DNA from: Porticoccaceae bacterium
GTDB taxonomy: Bacteria > Pseudomonadota > Gammaproteobacteria > Pseudomonadales > Porticoccaceae
Direction of reading: 5' to 3'
Length of the DNA: 51,763 nt
NCBI GenBank assembly: GCA_002691825.1
Contig: NZIZ01000001.1
Coordinates: forward strand, 1-51,763
The notes beneath the pieces are model-generated. The model searched no databases. It was not told the DNA's origin and worked only from the letters and a program-made list of their open reading frames with translations. Position numbers and translations under genes: made by a program. Shown here one piece after another: positions 1 to 9,996 of this stretch (the first letter of the stretch is position 1; the number at the start of each line of letters is the position of its first letter).

Positions 1-60
1 AAAGTAATAAATATTATCTTTCTGATAGGTATATTTAGGATGCCTTAAGTGTCTACTCAT
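1..60 (-). CDS. 5' end of a probable tyrosine-recombinase/integrase gene, truncated by the window edge
   Basis: Minus strand from 60: MSRHLRHPKYTYQKDNIYYF, open to the window edge. AGGAG Shine-Dalgarno (plus-strand ctcct, 71-75) sits 10 nt upstream. The peptide resembles N-termini of phage/island integrases and the gene abuts a tRNA 3' end. Only 20 codons visible. Confidence 0.45.
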   Translation of the reverse strand, partial: MSRHLRHPKYTYQKDNIYYF

Positions 61-134
61 TTGTCTACTGCTCCTTGCTAAATCTGGAAGACTCCAGAGC
101 TGACAGGGCCTGTAGAGCTGTTAAGAGTATAAAA

Positions 135-225
135 TGGCGGTGGGATAGGGATTCGAACCCTAGATAGGCTACTAACCTATGCCGGTTTTCAAGACCGGTG
201 CATTCAACCGCTCTGCCATCCCACC
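135..225 (-). tRNA. tRNA-Ser (anticodon UGA), CCA encoded
   Basis: Minus strand GGTGGGATGGCAGAGCGGTTGAATGCACCGGTCTTGAAAACCGGC...GGGTTCGAATCCCTATCCCACCGCCA; long variable arm, CTTGAAA anticodon loop. Confidence 0.96.
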
Positions 226-328
226 TTTAATAGTATTAAATTATACAGCTGCGTTAAGGTAAAACACGACAGTAATTTTAATTAATTAGCTTTCTCTGTG
301 ATTTGATAATGACCTACCTATAAAAGTT

Positions 329-3058
329 TTAATTATTGTTGTTGTCTTTTGTTTCTGTATTTTTGCGTTTTTTTCTAGGATCGTTGAGAGCGCGCGCAGC
401 TTTATTTACCGGCGGATTATCATTTTGTTCAGCCATTAGCGTCGCCTGTTTTGGCTCAGTCTTAAGTTCTGCGGTACTGACTTCAACGTCGGTCACCGGT
501 TTGGGTTTCTTTCTCGGATCATTCTTAGCTCTAGGATTACTCTTTTTTACAGGTTTTTCTGAGGCATTATTTTGGGTTATAAGCTCGCCTTTCGCTTCTT
601 GTGTCTCCTTCTTCTGATGAGATTCTTCGCCAGTCGATGGGCCACCTGATTCCACTTTCGATGCTTTATTCTCGGTCTTTATTAGGGGAATATCGTTAGT
701 TGTTGTCGTCTTTGAATCGATATCTCCGGCACTTTTTGCGTCTTGGGAACGCAAGGTTGTAGCTTTCTTAACCGGACGGGATACTTTTTTTGTTGAATTA
801 TTTTCTTTTACAGCAACATCATAAACAGCGTCGTTTGTGAGTTTACTAACTTCCTTTTCGTTGCTAATTTCCTTAGCAGGCTTTGAGACCCTGGTACTTG
901 AGGGTGGTCCAAGTTTTATCTCAGAAGGTGCTTTCTCTGAATCAAAAACTACTTGTCCATTGTCTTGGATGGGTGAGGGTGTCTCATGAGTGCTAATGTC
1001 CTTTACGTTCTGCATGGTCTTTAACGGTATCGGTTTTCTTTGTCTCCGACGACGCGGTCCCCGCCGTTGGTCGTCGGGCCTACGTTTCAGTTGTTCATTA
1101 TTTGCGCTTTTTGAGGTTTCAGTCACGGACTCGGAAGATCTATCTGACGAATCGATGGAATCTTCCCTCTTGTGCTTAGAAACCGATTTTTTTGCTAATC
1201 CAGCACTTTTGGCTCTAGGATCAATACTACCCTCATTTGCCCCAGATCTACGTTTTCTTTGATTGTTACGCTGTTGCGAATCCCCGCTGCGGTTTTGACG
1301 ATTTGATCGAGTTTTTCTTATAGTAGGTGGCGATTCTTTGACATCGTTGTCTTTTTTTCCTAAAAGTGTTTTGAATAAACGTCTTAACAAAGATTCTTTT
1401 TTGACAATAGTTTTGCCCGTCTGCTTACTTCGGGATTGCGAATTAATTTTTCTTTTCGGTGGGATTATTGTTTTCACTGCGGGCACTGATAGATTTACTG
1501 GAAGTGTCTCAACCTCATCCATTTTTTCGGCCGCTTGAACATCGAGTTGATCCACCAATTTGTAGCTGAAATCGGAAATGTCTTCATCTTGATGTCTTAT
1601 CCTTGAAACCTCAAATTTGGGCGTTTCTAAGGAGCTGCTAGGTAAAATGATTAATTGAGTAGAATTTCTACTTTCAATTGCTGAGAGCTCTAAACGCTTC
1701 TCGTTCAGCAAAAATGTGGCCACTGAGACCGGAACAACCGCCCTTATCTCTTTACTGTATTCTTTTTGCGCTTCCTCTTCAATTAGTCTCAGGATCGACA
1801 ACGCAAGGGAGCGGGTTCCTCTGATAGTACCCTGACCCTCGCATCTGGGACAGATTCTTGACATGGTTTCCTCGAGCGAGGGTCTTAACCGTTGTCTTGA
1901 CATCTCTAATAAACCGAAACGCGATATGCGCCCAACTTGCACCCGAGCACGATCTAACTCTAAGGCATTACGCATGGTGTTCTCTACTTCTTTTTGGTGC
2001 TTACTATTCACCATATCTATAAAATCAATAACGATCAGACCGCCGACGTCCCTTAACCTGAGCTGTCTTGCGATTTCTTCAGCGGCTTCTTTATTGTTAC
2101 TGAAGGCAGTCTCTTCTATGTCACCACCTTTTGTCGCCCTGGCGGAGTTAATATCTATCGCTACTAGTGCCTCTGTAACATCAATTACTATGGAGCCACC
2201 AGATGGGAGCTTTACCTCTCGACAAAAAGCCGTATCAATTTGATTTTCTATTTGATATCGAGTGAATAGTGGTATTTCGTCTTGATAGTGCTTTACCTTG
2301 CTTTTGAAATCCGGCATTACTGTGCTTATGAAAGCGTCAGCAAGTGCCTGTGCCTCGGCGCTATCGATTATTACTTCGCCAACATCGTGACGCAAATAAT
2401 CCCGAATTGCGCGAACAATAACATTGCTCTCTTGAAAAAGAAAATGAGGTGCGACTTTCTGTTCCGCTTCAGCACTAATCGTGCCCCAGAGCTGAAGGAG
2501 ATAATCGAGGTCCCATTGGAGCTCTTCCGTGTCTCTGCCTATACCAGCAGTTCTAACAATGACCCCCATAGTGGAAGGTATCTGTAGCCCCTTCATTGCT
2601 TCTTTCAACTCGAATCGCTCGTCACCCTCAATTCTTCGCGAAATCCCGCCCGCTCTTGGGTTATTTGGCATTAAAACCAGATATCGGCCTGCTAAGCTTA
2701 TAAACGTGGTCAATGCGGCGCCTTTTGTACCGCGCTCTTCTTTTTCTACTTGAACTAAGAGCTCTTGACCCTCTTTGAGAGCGTCTTGAATCCGAGGTTT
2801 AGAGCCTTCTGTAATCTTTTTTTGAAAACAGGACTTTGAAACTTCCTTTAGAGGTAGGAACCCATGTTTATCAGCGCCAAAATCTACGAAGGCAGCCTCG
2901 AGACTTGGTTCAACCCTAGTTATCTTTCCTTTGTAAATATTTGCTTTTTTTTGTTCCCGAGTTCGATTTTCAATATCTAGATCATAAAGACGTTGCCCAT
3001 CAACCATGGCAACGCGCACTTCTTCGTTGTGTGAGGCGTTTATTAACATTCTTTTCAT
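329..3058 (-). CDS. rne: Ribonuclease E
   Basis: [31 protein letters not shown]-terminus, S1-like region, [12 protein letters not shown] zinc-link motif, long basic low-complexity C-terminal tail. The ORF track begins 6 codons earlier (3076). Confidence 0.97.
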   Translation of the reverse strand: MKRMLINASHNEEVRVAMVDGQRLYDLDIENRTREQKKANIYKGKITRVEPSLEAAFVDFGADKHGFLPLKEVSKSCFQKKITEGSKPRIQDALKEGQELLVQVEKEERGTKGAALTTFISLAGRYLVLMPNNPRAGGISRRIEGDERFELKEAMKGLQIPSTMGVIVRTAGIGRDTEELQWDLDYLLQLWGTISAEAEQKVAPHFLFQESNVIVRAIRDYLRHDVGEVIIDSAEAQALADAFISTVMPDFKSKVKHYQDEIPLFTRYQIENQIDTAFCREVKLPSGGSIVIDVTEALVAIDINSARATKGGDIEETAFSNNKEAAEEIARQLRLRDVGGLIVIDFIDMVNSKHQKEVENTMRNALELDRARVQVGRISRFGLLEMSRQRLRPSLEETMSRICPRCEGQGTIRGTRSLALSILRLIEEEAQKEYSKEIRAVVPVSVATFLLNEKRLELSAIESRNSTQLIILPSSSLETPKFEVSRIRHQDEDISDFSYKLVDQLDVQAAEKMDEVETLPVNLSVPAVKTIIPPKRKINSQSRSKQTGKTIVKKESLLRRLFKTLLGKKDNDVKESPPTIRKTRSNRQNRSGDSQQRNNQRKRRSGANEGSIDPRAKSAGLAKKSVSKHKREDSIDSSDRSSESVTETSKSANNEQLKRRPDDQRRGPRRRRQRKPIPLKTMQNVKDISTHETPSPIQDNGQVVFDSEKAPSEIKLGPPSSTRVSKPAKEISNEKEVSKLTNDAVYDVAVKENNSTKKVSRPVKKATTLRSQDAKSAGDIDSKTTTTNDIPLIKTENKASKVESGGPSTGEESHQKKETQEAKGELITQNNASEKPVKKSNPRAKNDPRKKPKPVTDVEVSTAELKTEPKQATLMAEQNDNPPVNKAARALNDPRKKRKNTETKDNNNN

Positions 3059-3589
3059 GTGCTGTCGTAACTCCACGTTTAAAAACCGAGTGTAAGCACT
3101 TGAAAAAAGGAAAAAATAACAATTATAAGCAGAGAATTTTACCTTACAAAAGGATAAAGTTATCTAGCTGCTACAAACTGAAGTGTATGTCAGCACGCAA
3201 TGTTAATGCTGCGCTGATATTTATTACCTATTACTGTCTTCTCAAAACTACAAACATTCGCTATTTCACATCTCGTTAATCAGTCGTTTGATGATGTGGT
3301 TTCTGGACATTAATAAGCTCTAAATTTTATCCCAAACTTTTCCTGCTGATCCCGGTCAGCCAATTTCGAAGCCAGCCAAATTCCAATTTGACCAAACCTC
3401 TTGTGTCTTTACCCCACAATACTGGGGTTTCATAGCTCTACTGATTTTCGCGTAATCCTCTTTTCGATTTCAGGAGCTCATACATGCAGGCTAACAAAAT
3501 CGCACTCGGATATCAATTTAATCTTAGCCATCATTGAGAATTTGCCGTTTTGGAGGATATACTCTACAAATTCAAGTGAGCTTTTAATA

Positions 3590-4531
3590 GTGTCCGGTCA
3601 GTGTCGTAATCATGTTTCTTTTGTCACAGTCGGCGAAGAGTATACCGACCAACGGATCGATAATTTTTTGTTTCGCGAATTAAAAGGTGTCCCCAAATCG
3701 CGTATTTACAAGCTAATACGTGTTGGTGAGATCAGAGTAAATAAAAAGCGTGTAAGGCCAGACACTAAACTTTGCGTGGGTGATGTCCTACGTATAGCAC
3801 CAATTCGAACTGCTAATCGAGAGACTACCTCGAAAAATAAATACAATCAAAACAACATAAAGGACATTTCCATTTTGCATGAAGACGACGGTCTTATTAT
3901 TTTAAATAAAAATAGTGGTCTTGCTACACATGGTGGAAGCGGTATATCACAAGGAGCAATTGAATCAATTCGGCAAGATCGACCTAATACCAAATTTTTA
4001 GAGCTCGTCCATCGGCTCGATAAGGATACATCTGGATGCCTAATGATCGCAAAAAAACGCTCCGTATTATTGGCGCTTCAAGAGGCGATGATGACTAAAA
4101 GAATTTCTAAAACATATCAACTTTTGGTCAAAGATAGGTGGCCTATGAGTCGGAAAAGTATCAGTGCGCCACTTTTGAAAAATCAGATGAAATCAGGGCA
4201 AAGAATGGTGGTGGTTGATTCAAATGGTAAGCACTCCATAACAGATTTTCAAATCCTTCGATTGTTTAAACAAAATACTTTTTTGCAAGCGTCAATCATT
4301 ACTGGTAGGACCCATCAAATTCGTGTGCATTGCCAATCGGTTGGCCAACCAATCGCCGGAGATCTGCGTTATGGCGATAAACAGTATAATTCGCAGTTAA
4401 AATTAGTTGGATTGCGTAGATTGTTTCTCCATGCCAGTTCATTGAGTTTTAATCATCCAGTAAACGGAGAATTTTTTACCGTGACAGCCCCATTACCAGA
4501 AGCCCTAAAAAAAGTTTTGGCCAGACTTTAG
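3590..4531 (+). CDS. rluC: 23S rRNA pseudouridine synthase, RluC type
   Basis: S4-like N-terminus, HRLDKDTSGCLMIAKK catalytic motif, divergent from rne as in many gammaproteobacteria. ORF opens at 3401; GTG at 3590 is the more likely start. Confidence 0.9.
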   Translation: MSGQCRNHVSFVTVGEEYTDQRIDNFLFRELKGVPKSRIYKLIRVGEIRVNKKRVRPDTKLCVGDVLRIAPIRTANRETTSKNKYNQNNIKDISILHEDDGLIILNKNSGLATHGGSGISQGAIESIRQDRPNTKFLELVHRLDKDTSGCLMIAKKRSVLLALQEAMMTKRISKTYQLLVKDRWPMSRKSISAPLLKNQMKSGQRMVVVDSNGKHSITDFQILRLFKQNTFLQASIITGRTHQIRVHCQSVGQPIAGDLRYGDKQYNSQLKLVGLRRLFLHASSLSFNHPVNGEFFTVTAPLPEALKKVLARL

Positions 4532-4551
4532 TATCTAACGGAATGTCAGTG

Positions 4552-5139
4552 TTAAATAACCTCATAATTGAACTGTTCAAGCATTCGAATTACCGATATG
4601 AGGGGTAGGCCAACAATCGATGTGTGATCCTCGCATTTTATAAATTCACAAAATGCAATGCCCAAGCTTTCTATTTTAAAACTTCCCGCACAGTTGAAGG
4701 GTTTATCTTTGGTAACGTATCGGTGAATCTGTGCATCTGTGATTACTTTAAATAGTATCTTAGCAACGGTAACTTCCGCCTGAATGACAGGAGTTTTATT
4801 GTTAGCACAACTTACGATAGCACAGGCCGTGTTTAGAGTGATGTTCCGTCCGCTTTGTTTCTTTAATTGCGCTACTGCATGGTCATAGTTGCCTGGTTTT
4901 CTCAGGATCAATCCATCTATATCAACAACTTGGTCGGCTCCGATTACTAAAGTATTTAGATTTTTATTGGCTATGGCTAATGCTTTCAGTTTTGCCAACC
5001 GTAGTGCCATTGACTTCGGGCTTTCTCCAAAGAGCCTACATTCCTCAATATTTGATTTTATAATAGAGAACTTGAGACCAAGACTTTTAAGCTGCTTTGC
5101 TCGATATATGGATCCTGATGCGAGGATAAGAGGTTGCAT
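4552..5139 (-). CDS. Maf-family nucleotide pyrophosphatase
   Basis: LILASGSIYRAKQLKSLGLKF, ADQVVDIDG motifs; position next to yceD-rpmF. Confidence 0.92.
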   Translation of the reverse strand: MQPLILASGSIYRAKQLKSLGLKFSIIKSNIEECRLFGESPKSMALRLAKLKALAIANKNLNTLVIGADQVVDIDGLILRKPGNYDHAVAQLKKQSGRNITLNTACAIVSCANNKTPVIQAEVTVAKILFKVITDAQIHRYVTKDKPFNCAGSFKIESLGIAFCEFIKCEDHTSIVGLPLISVIRMLEQFNYEVI

Positions 5140-5249
5140 TTTCGCTCCTTTTTCTTATGCTGTATCGCTGAGTATCAAATTCAATTATTTTTGACAGCAG
5201 ATATTGATATCCCTATCATGCGCGGCTAACAAATACTTGGGCTCGTTAA

Positions 5250-5750
5250 ATGGTGATTCCAGCATGCGTTAATCCTCGCGCGTTATCATCGCAGAATATG
5301 TGCATGGAGGGTATAGTTCCGCGAAATGCTCTTTCGAGGCTGAATGATGCGGTTTGTGGATTATTGAGGGACGCATCAGCGACCCTCAATTTTAAGGTTT
5401 CACAAGAGTCTTTTTGTGAGCTCAATGGGATCGTTGAGGCTAAGGTAGAAGTGATTTGCCAGAGATGTTTAGAAAAGTGTCAAATTAATCTCTCGTCAGC
5501 ATTCGCTTTTGTTATAGTAGATAGCGAACAGGAAGAACAAAAATTAAGGAACAATCGAGACGCTTGGGTAGTTGCTGGAGGGTCCGGTGACCTACACTCG
5601 TTGCTTGAAGACGAATTACTAATGGCTCTTCCTCCAGTCAGCTATCATAAAAATTCTGCATGTAACTTTGAGCTCATGAAACATTACCGGAAATCATCAA
5701 ACGATATACAAAGTCCATTTGGCGTATTGAAAAACATCGACTTTAGCTAG
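5250..5750 (+). CDS. yceD: YceD / DUF177 family protein
   Basis: CQRCLEKCQINL motif; directly upstream of rpmF. Confidence 0.88.
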   Translation: MVIPACVNPRALSSQNMCMEGIVPRNALSRLNDAVCGLLRDASATLNFKVSQESFCELNGIVEAKVEVICQRCLEKCQINLSSAFAFVIVDSEQEEQKLRNNRDAWVVAGGSGDLHSLLEDELLMALPPVSYHKNSACNFELMKHYRKSSNDIQSPFGVLKNIDFS

Positions 5751-5759
5751 GAGACTGTA

Positions 5760-5939
5760 ATGGCAGTACAAAAAAGTAGAAAGACTCGTTCCAAGCGGGG
5801 TATGCGTAGATCTCATGATTCACTCCCCAGCCCAACAATATCAATTGATGAGCTTACAGGCGAAAAGCATCTTAGGCACAATGTCACAGCAGACGGTTTT
5901 TACCGAGGAAAAAAAGTTGTGGAGGTTTCTGTAGAATAG
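5760..5939 (+). CDS. rpmF: 50S ribosomal protein L32 (59 aa, absent from the ORF track)
   Basis: [59 protein letters not shown]; canonical yceD-rpmF-plsX order. Confidence 0.97.
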   Translation: MAVQKSRKTRSKRGMRRSHDSLPSPTISIDELTGEKHLRHNVTADGFYRGKKVVEVSVE

Positions 5940-5947
5940 CGAAGCAG

Positions 5948-6994
5948 TTGCAATTGAGAAATAGTAGTATCATAGCTGTAGATGCGATGGGTGGAGATCA
6001 GGGGCCGCCTGTTACGATAAAGGCTATTCTAAGATTCTTAAATGAGCATTCTGATGTAAGAATTGTTTTTATTGGATCAAAGGAAGCATGCGAGTTGTTT
6101 TCTCACGTTTGTACATGCCCAAGCATCAGGGCAAGGGCAGAGATGATGTCATGCTCGGCACAAGTGGATGATTCAGAAAAGCCCACTGTAGCGTTGAGGA
6201 GCAAGCGGGATTCATCAATGGCTAAGGCTATTGAATTAGTGGCAACAGGTAACGCTCATGCATGCGTGAGTGCTGGAAATACCGGCACCATGATGTCCTT
6301 TGGTATGAAAATTTTAAAACGACTACCGGGTATTACAAGGCCAGCAATCTGTGCCTTGCTACCAACACTTAAAAGGTCAACTTTAGCCTTGGACTTAGGC
6401 GCGAACTTAGAGTGCTCGGCCGAGCAATTACATCAATTTGCGCGTCTAGGCGCGCTAACAGCACAATGTCTATACAAAATCGATCATCCGTCAGTAACAC
6501 TACTTAATATTGGCTTGGAGCCGATTAAAGGGAGCCCTCTAATTCGAGAGGCTGCCGAGCGGATTAGCCAAGATGAGACTATTAACTATTGCGGTTTCAT
6601 TGAGCCAAATCAAATGTTTCTTGGAAATGTGGATGTCATTGTTTGTGACGGGTTTTCTGGAAATATCGCATTAAAGACTAGTGAGGGTGTTGCCGAAATG
6701 ATAGCCGAGTCATATCAAAGAATGCATGACAAAAATTGGATTTCTCGGTTAGGGGCATTTTTTTTCAAAAGATCGATATCGTCTTTGAATAAAACCATAA
6801 ATCCCGCCCACCACAATGGAGCTTTTTTTGTAGGGTTAGAGGGGATAATGATCAAGAGCCATGGTGCTGCTGACACTAACTCCTTTGTTAAAGCTCTCGT
6901 TACTGCCAAAGAAGTCGTGGACCAAAATATTTTTCAAGCGCTGAAAAGTAATTTCATTACTGAAGCTGCCATAACGACTAGATCAAAAGTGTGA
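5948..6994 (+). CDS. plsX: Phosphate acyltransferase PlsX
   Basis: IAVDAMGGDQGPP, SAGNTGTMMSFG, VCDGFSGNIALKTSEG motifs. Confidence 0.97.
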   Translation: MQLRNSSIIAVDAMGGDQGPPVTIKAILRFLNEHSDVRIVFIGSKEACELFSHVCTCPSIRARAEMMSCSAQVDDSEKPTVALRSKRDSSMAKAIELVATGNAHACVSAGNTGTMMSFGMKILKRLPGITRPAICALLPTLKRSTLALDLGANLECSAEQLHQFARLGALTAQCLYKIDHPSVTLLNIGLEPIKGSPLIREAAERISQDETINYCGFIEPNQMFLGNVDVIVCDGFSGNIALKTSEGVAEMIAESYQRMHDKNWISRLGAFFFKRSISSLNKTINPAHHNGAFFVGLEGIMIKSHGAADTNSFVKALVTAKEVVDQNIFQALKSNFITEAAITTRSKV

Positions 6995-6998
6995 TTTC

Positions 6999-7937
6999 AT
7001 GAAGAAAACTGCATTTTTATTCCCCGGACAAGGTTCCCAAACAAAAGGCATGCTCAGCGAATTTGCAGATAAATCAGTGGTTAGAGAATGCTTTGAGGAG
7101 GCGTCTGATTTGCTGAGATATAATTTGTGGGACGCAATCCAAGATGAATCGCCAATAGACATCACAGAAACTTATCGGACCCAACCAATAATCCTAACAT
7201 CTAGTGTGGCAATATGGCGCTTGTGGATCTCAAATGGCGGCCGCATGCCAGATTATCTCGCGGGTCATAGCCTAGGAGAATGGTCGGCTCTAGTATGCAG
7301 CAATGTAGTGTCATTCAATAATGCTATTCAGATTGTCGAAAAAAGAGGCCGGCTGATGCAGGCAGCTGTTCCCGTCGGAGAGGGTGTAATGGCGGCGATA
7401 TTGGGGATGGATGATGCTTCAGTCATAAGTATTTGCCGGAGCGCAAGTGATAATGATAGTGTCTCAGCGGTTAATTTTAACGCTCCGGGGCAAGTCGTTA
7501 TTGCCGGAGAAACCGTCGGAGTACAGCGAGCGATGGAGTTGGCAAAGAATGCGGGAGCTAAACGAGCGGTTCTTTTGCCTGTGAGTGCTCCGTTTCACAC
7601 TAATATGATGCGTCCAGCATCTGAACTGTTGGGGCTAGAACTAGAGAAAGTTCGATTTTCTCCACCAGACATACCCGTAGTTCATAACTTAAACGCAGAC
7701 TTTGAAAATGATCCAAGCAAAATACGCTCAATAATGTTACAGCAAATTTATAATCCGGTTAAGTGGGTGTCCTGCATTGCCACACTCAGAGCTTTAAAAG
7801 TACATACCTTTATAGAATGCGGTCCCGGGAGGGTTTTAAGCGGATTAGCGCGAAAAATAGATCCAATATTTGAGTTATTTTCAAGCTGTGATTTAAGAAG
7901 GTTTGAGTCAGCATTAGATGCTTTAGAGAAGGAGTAG
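6999..7937 (+). CDS. fabD: Malonyl-CoA:ACP transacylase
   Basis: FLFPGQGSQTKGM, AGHSLGEWSAL, SAPFHTNMM motifs. Confidence 0.97.
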   Translation: MKKTAFLFPGQGSQTKGMLSEFADKSVVRECFEEASDLLRYNLWDAIQDESPIDITETYRTQPIILTSSVAIWRLWISNGGRMPDYLAGHSLGEWSALVCSNVVSFNNAIQIVEKRGRLMQAAVPVGEGVMAAILGMDDASVISICRSASDNDSVSAVNFNAPGQVVIAGETVGVQRAMELAKNAGAKRAVLLPVSAPFHTNMMRPASELLGLELEKVRFSPPDIPVVHNLNADFENDPSKIRSIMLQQIYNPVKWVSCIATLRALKVHTFIECGPGRVLSGLARKIDPIFELFSSCDLRRFESALDALEKE

Positions 7938-7941
7938 TGGA

Positions 7942-8685
7942 GTGACAAAAGAACCAAGAAATGTTCTGATTACAGGCGCGAATCGGGGGATCGGTCAGGC
8001 CATATCCGAATCATTTGCTAAAGAGGGTTATAGTATAATCGGAACGTCGACCACTGCGGAGGGAGCTAAAAGGATAACGTCAACATTAGGGAATATCTCA
8101 AGCAAAGTTGTTGGGTTACGATTAGACTTTAGTGATCCTGAATCGATAGAGGTTTTTACAAAAAAGTTGGTAGACGAACAGAAAAGAATCGATATCTTAG
8201 TTAATAATGCGGGCATTACTAGAGACAATTTGGCGTTACGCATGTCTAAAAAAGAATGGCTTGACGTTATTGATGTAAACCTTAATTCGGTCTTCCATAT
8301 AACTAAGACCTGTTTAAAAGGCATGATAAAAAATCGGTGGGGACGAATAATTAATATTAGCTCAGTAATCGGTTCAGTTGGCAACTCCGGCCAGAGTAAT
8401 TATGCTGCTTCAAAATCTGGGGTAGACGGGTTTTCCCGAGCTCTTGCACAAGAATTGGGATCTCGGAATATCACTGTAAACTCAGTTGCTCCCGGATTTA
8501 TAGAAACCGATATGATACAAAAATTGGTGGATTCTCAGGAAAAAGCTATTTTAAAAATGATACCACTTCAGCGTTTAGGAAGGTCTTCTGAGGTGTCAGA
8601 AGTAGTGAAATTTCTTGCTAGTGATGTCGCGAGTTACATAACTGGAGAAATAATTCATGTAAATGGTGGTATGTTCATGAAGTAA
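7942..8685 (+). CDS. fabG: 3-oxoacyl-ACP reductase
   Basis: SDR fold: TGANRGIGQAI, NNAGITRDNLALRM, SSVIGSVGNSGQSNYAASK. GTG start. Confidence 0.97.
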   Translation: MTKEPRNVLITGANRGIGQAISESFAKEGYSIIGTSTTAEGAKRITSTLGNISSKVVGLRLDFSDPESIEVFTKKLVDEQKRIDILVNNAGITRDNLALRMSKKEWLDVIDVNLNSVFHITKTCLKGMIKNRWGRIINISSVIGSVGNSGQSNYAASKSGVDGFSRALAQELGSRNITVNSVAPGFIETDMIQKLVDSQEKAILKMIPLQRLGRSSEVSEVVKFLASDVASYITGEIIHVNGGMFMK

Positions 8686-8836
8686 CATATTGATAGACAT
8701 AGTTTTTTGTAGTTTTTGCAATCGGCATTAGCTTTTTTTTGATTGTAAGGTAAAATGCCCACAAAATGTGGTTTTTTATTGGTACTTGCAACTTATGTTG
8801 AATTTAAAATGATCCTACTTTGGGAGTGATATATTT

Positions 8837-9070
8837 ATGAGCAGCATAGAAGAACGTGTTATCAAAATGGTGGCTGAACAACTTGGTGTGAAAGAAGAAG
8901 AAATTCAAGTCAGTTCATCTTTTGTCGAAGATTTAGGTGCCGACTCTTTGGATACGGTGGAACTTATAATGGCGCTTGAAGAAGAATTTGACGCTGAGAT
9001 TCCTGATGAAGAGGCAGAAAAAATCTTAACCGTAGGGGATGCTATAAAATACATTAATGCTCAAGTTTAG
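8837..9070 (+). CDS. acpP: Acyl carrier protein
   Basis: [20 protein letters not shown] phosphopantetheine site. Confidence 0.99.
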   Translation: MSSIEERVIKMVAEQLGVKEEEIQVSSSFVEDLGADSLDTVELIMALEEEFDAEIPDEEAEKILTVGDAIKYINAQV

Positions 9071-9087
9071 TGCCAAAGTTTTTATAG

Positions 9088-9113
9088 AGGCCGCTCAAGG
9101 GAGCGGCTTTTTT
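9088..9113 (+). terminator. Rho-independent terminator after acpP
   Basis: GCCGCTC-AAGG-GAGCGGC stem followed by a T run. Confidence 0.88.
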
Positions 9114-9144
9114 GTGTGGTTATAGTACGAGCTTGCCAGCTAAG

Positions 9145-9996
9145 ATGTCTCCATACGAAATGGTAATGATTGACCGTAACTTTGTTTCAAAATCTTCACA
9201 GCTTGATTATATAAATATGTTTGGCCATGGCGTTTTTGAAACTATGCGCATCTTCAAATGTGATGCGCCTTTGCTTTCTTACCATGTTGAGAGACTTCAT
9301 AAACATTCTAAGAAAATACATATCCAGACTGATATTCAAGACCTAAGAGAACGGGTCACCTACTTTTTAAGTAACATCCGTCCTCAAAACTCTCAAGGGG
9401 GAGTTTTAAGGCTCACGGTGGCGTCTGGTGGTTCAGCTGGGGGTTATAGAATTAACAGAGCTAGTAAGCCAAACTGTATCATTAGCTATCGTAGTTTACC
9501 GACTGAGCGCAAGAGTAGGTTATCAAAGGGAATGAAAATGAGGGTGTGTGATTATCGACTTCCTAGTAATCCTTTCTTATCAGGCATAAAACATTTGAAT
9601 CGACTTGATCAAATCTTGGCACGATCTGAATGGGATGAGCAGTTTGATGACGGTATCATGCTTGATCAATATGATTCAGTTGTAGAGACGACGTTTGGTA
9701 ATATTTTTTTTAGATCAGCGAATGGATGGGTGACGCCACTTATCGATGAGTGTGGCATAGAGGGGGTAATGAGGTCTCTAATTGTTAAGAAGATCATGCC
9801 AATGATGGCGGAATCCATTGAAGTACGAAAAGTTGAACTTCATGAGATAAAAGATTGCTCAGAGTGGTTTGTTTGTAACGCCGTTCGCGGCATACTACCC
9901 GTCAGTTTTTTGTCTCCGAATATCTCTTGGTCAATTGGCGAGAACACAAAAAAACTCCGGAGAGCTCTCTCTAGGCTTTATCCTTGTTATATATGA
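9145..9996 (+). CDS. pabC: Aminodeoxychorismate lyase-like PLP enzyme
   Basis: GHGVFETMRI, GVMRSLIVKK; acpP-[fabF]-pabC-mltG-tmk-holB synteny. The track TTG start at 9112 lies in the terminator, so ATG at 9145 is preferred. Confidence 0.85.
   Translation: MSPYEMVMIDRNFVSKSSQLDYINMFGHGVFETMRIFKCDAPLLSYHVERLHKHSKKIHIQTDIQDLRERVTYFLSNIRPQNSQGGVLRLTVASGGSAGGYRINRASKPNCIISYRSLPTERKSRLSKGMKMRVCDYRLPSNPFLSGIKHLNRLDQILARSEWDEQFDDGIMLDQYDSVVETTFGNIFFRSANGWVTPLIDECGIEGVMRSLIVKKIMPMMAESIEVRKVELHEIKDCSEWFVCNAVRGILPVSFLSPNISWSIGENTKKLRRALSRLYPCYI

Noticed and set aside
336-2753. Plus-strand ORFs inside rne (336-617, 990-1262, 1338-1538, 1863-2243, 2282-2587, 2529-2753)
   Set aside because: Antisense to a well-supported rne CDS, no recognisable protein features.
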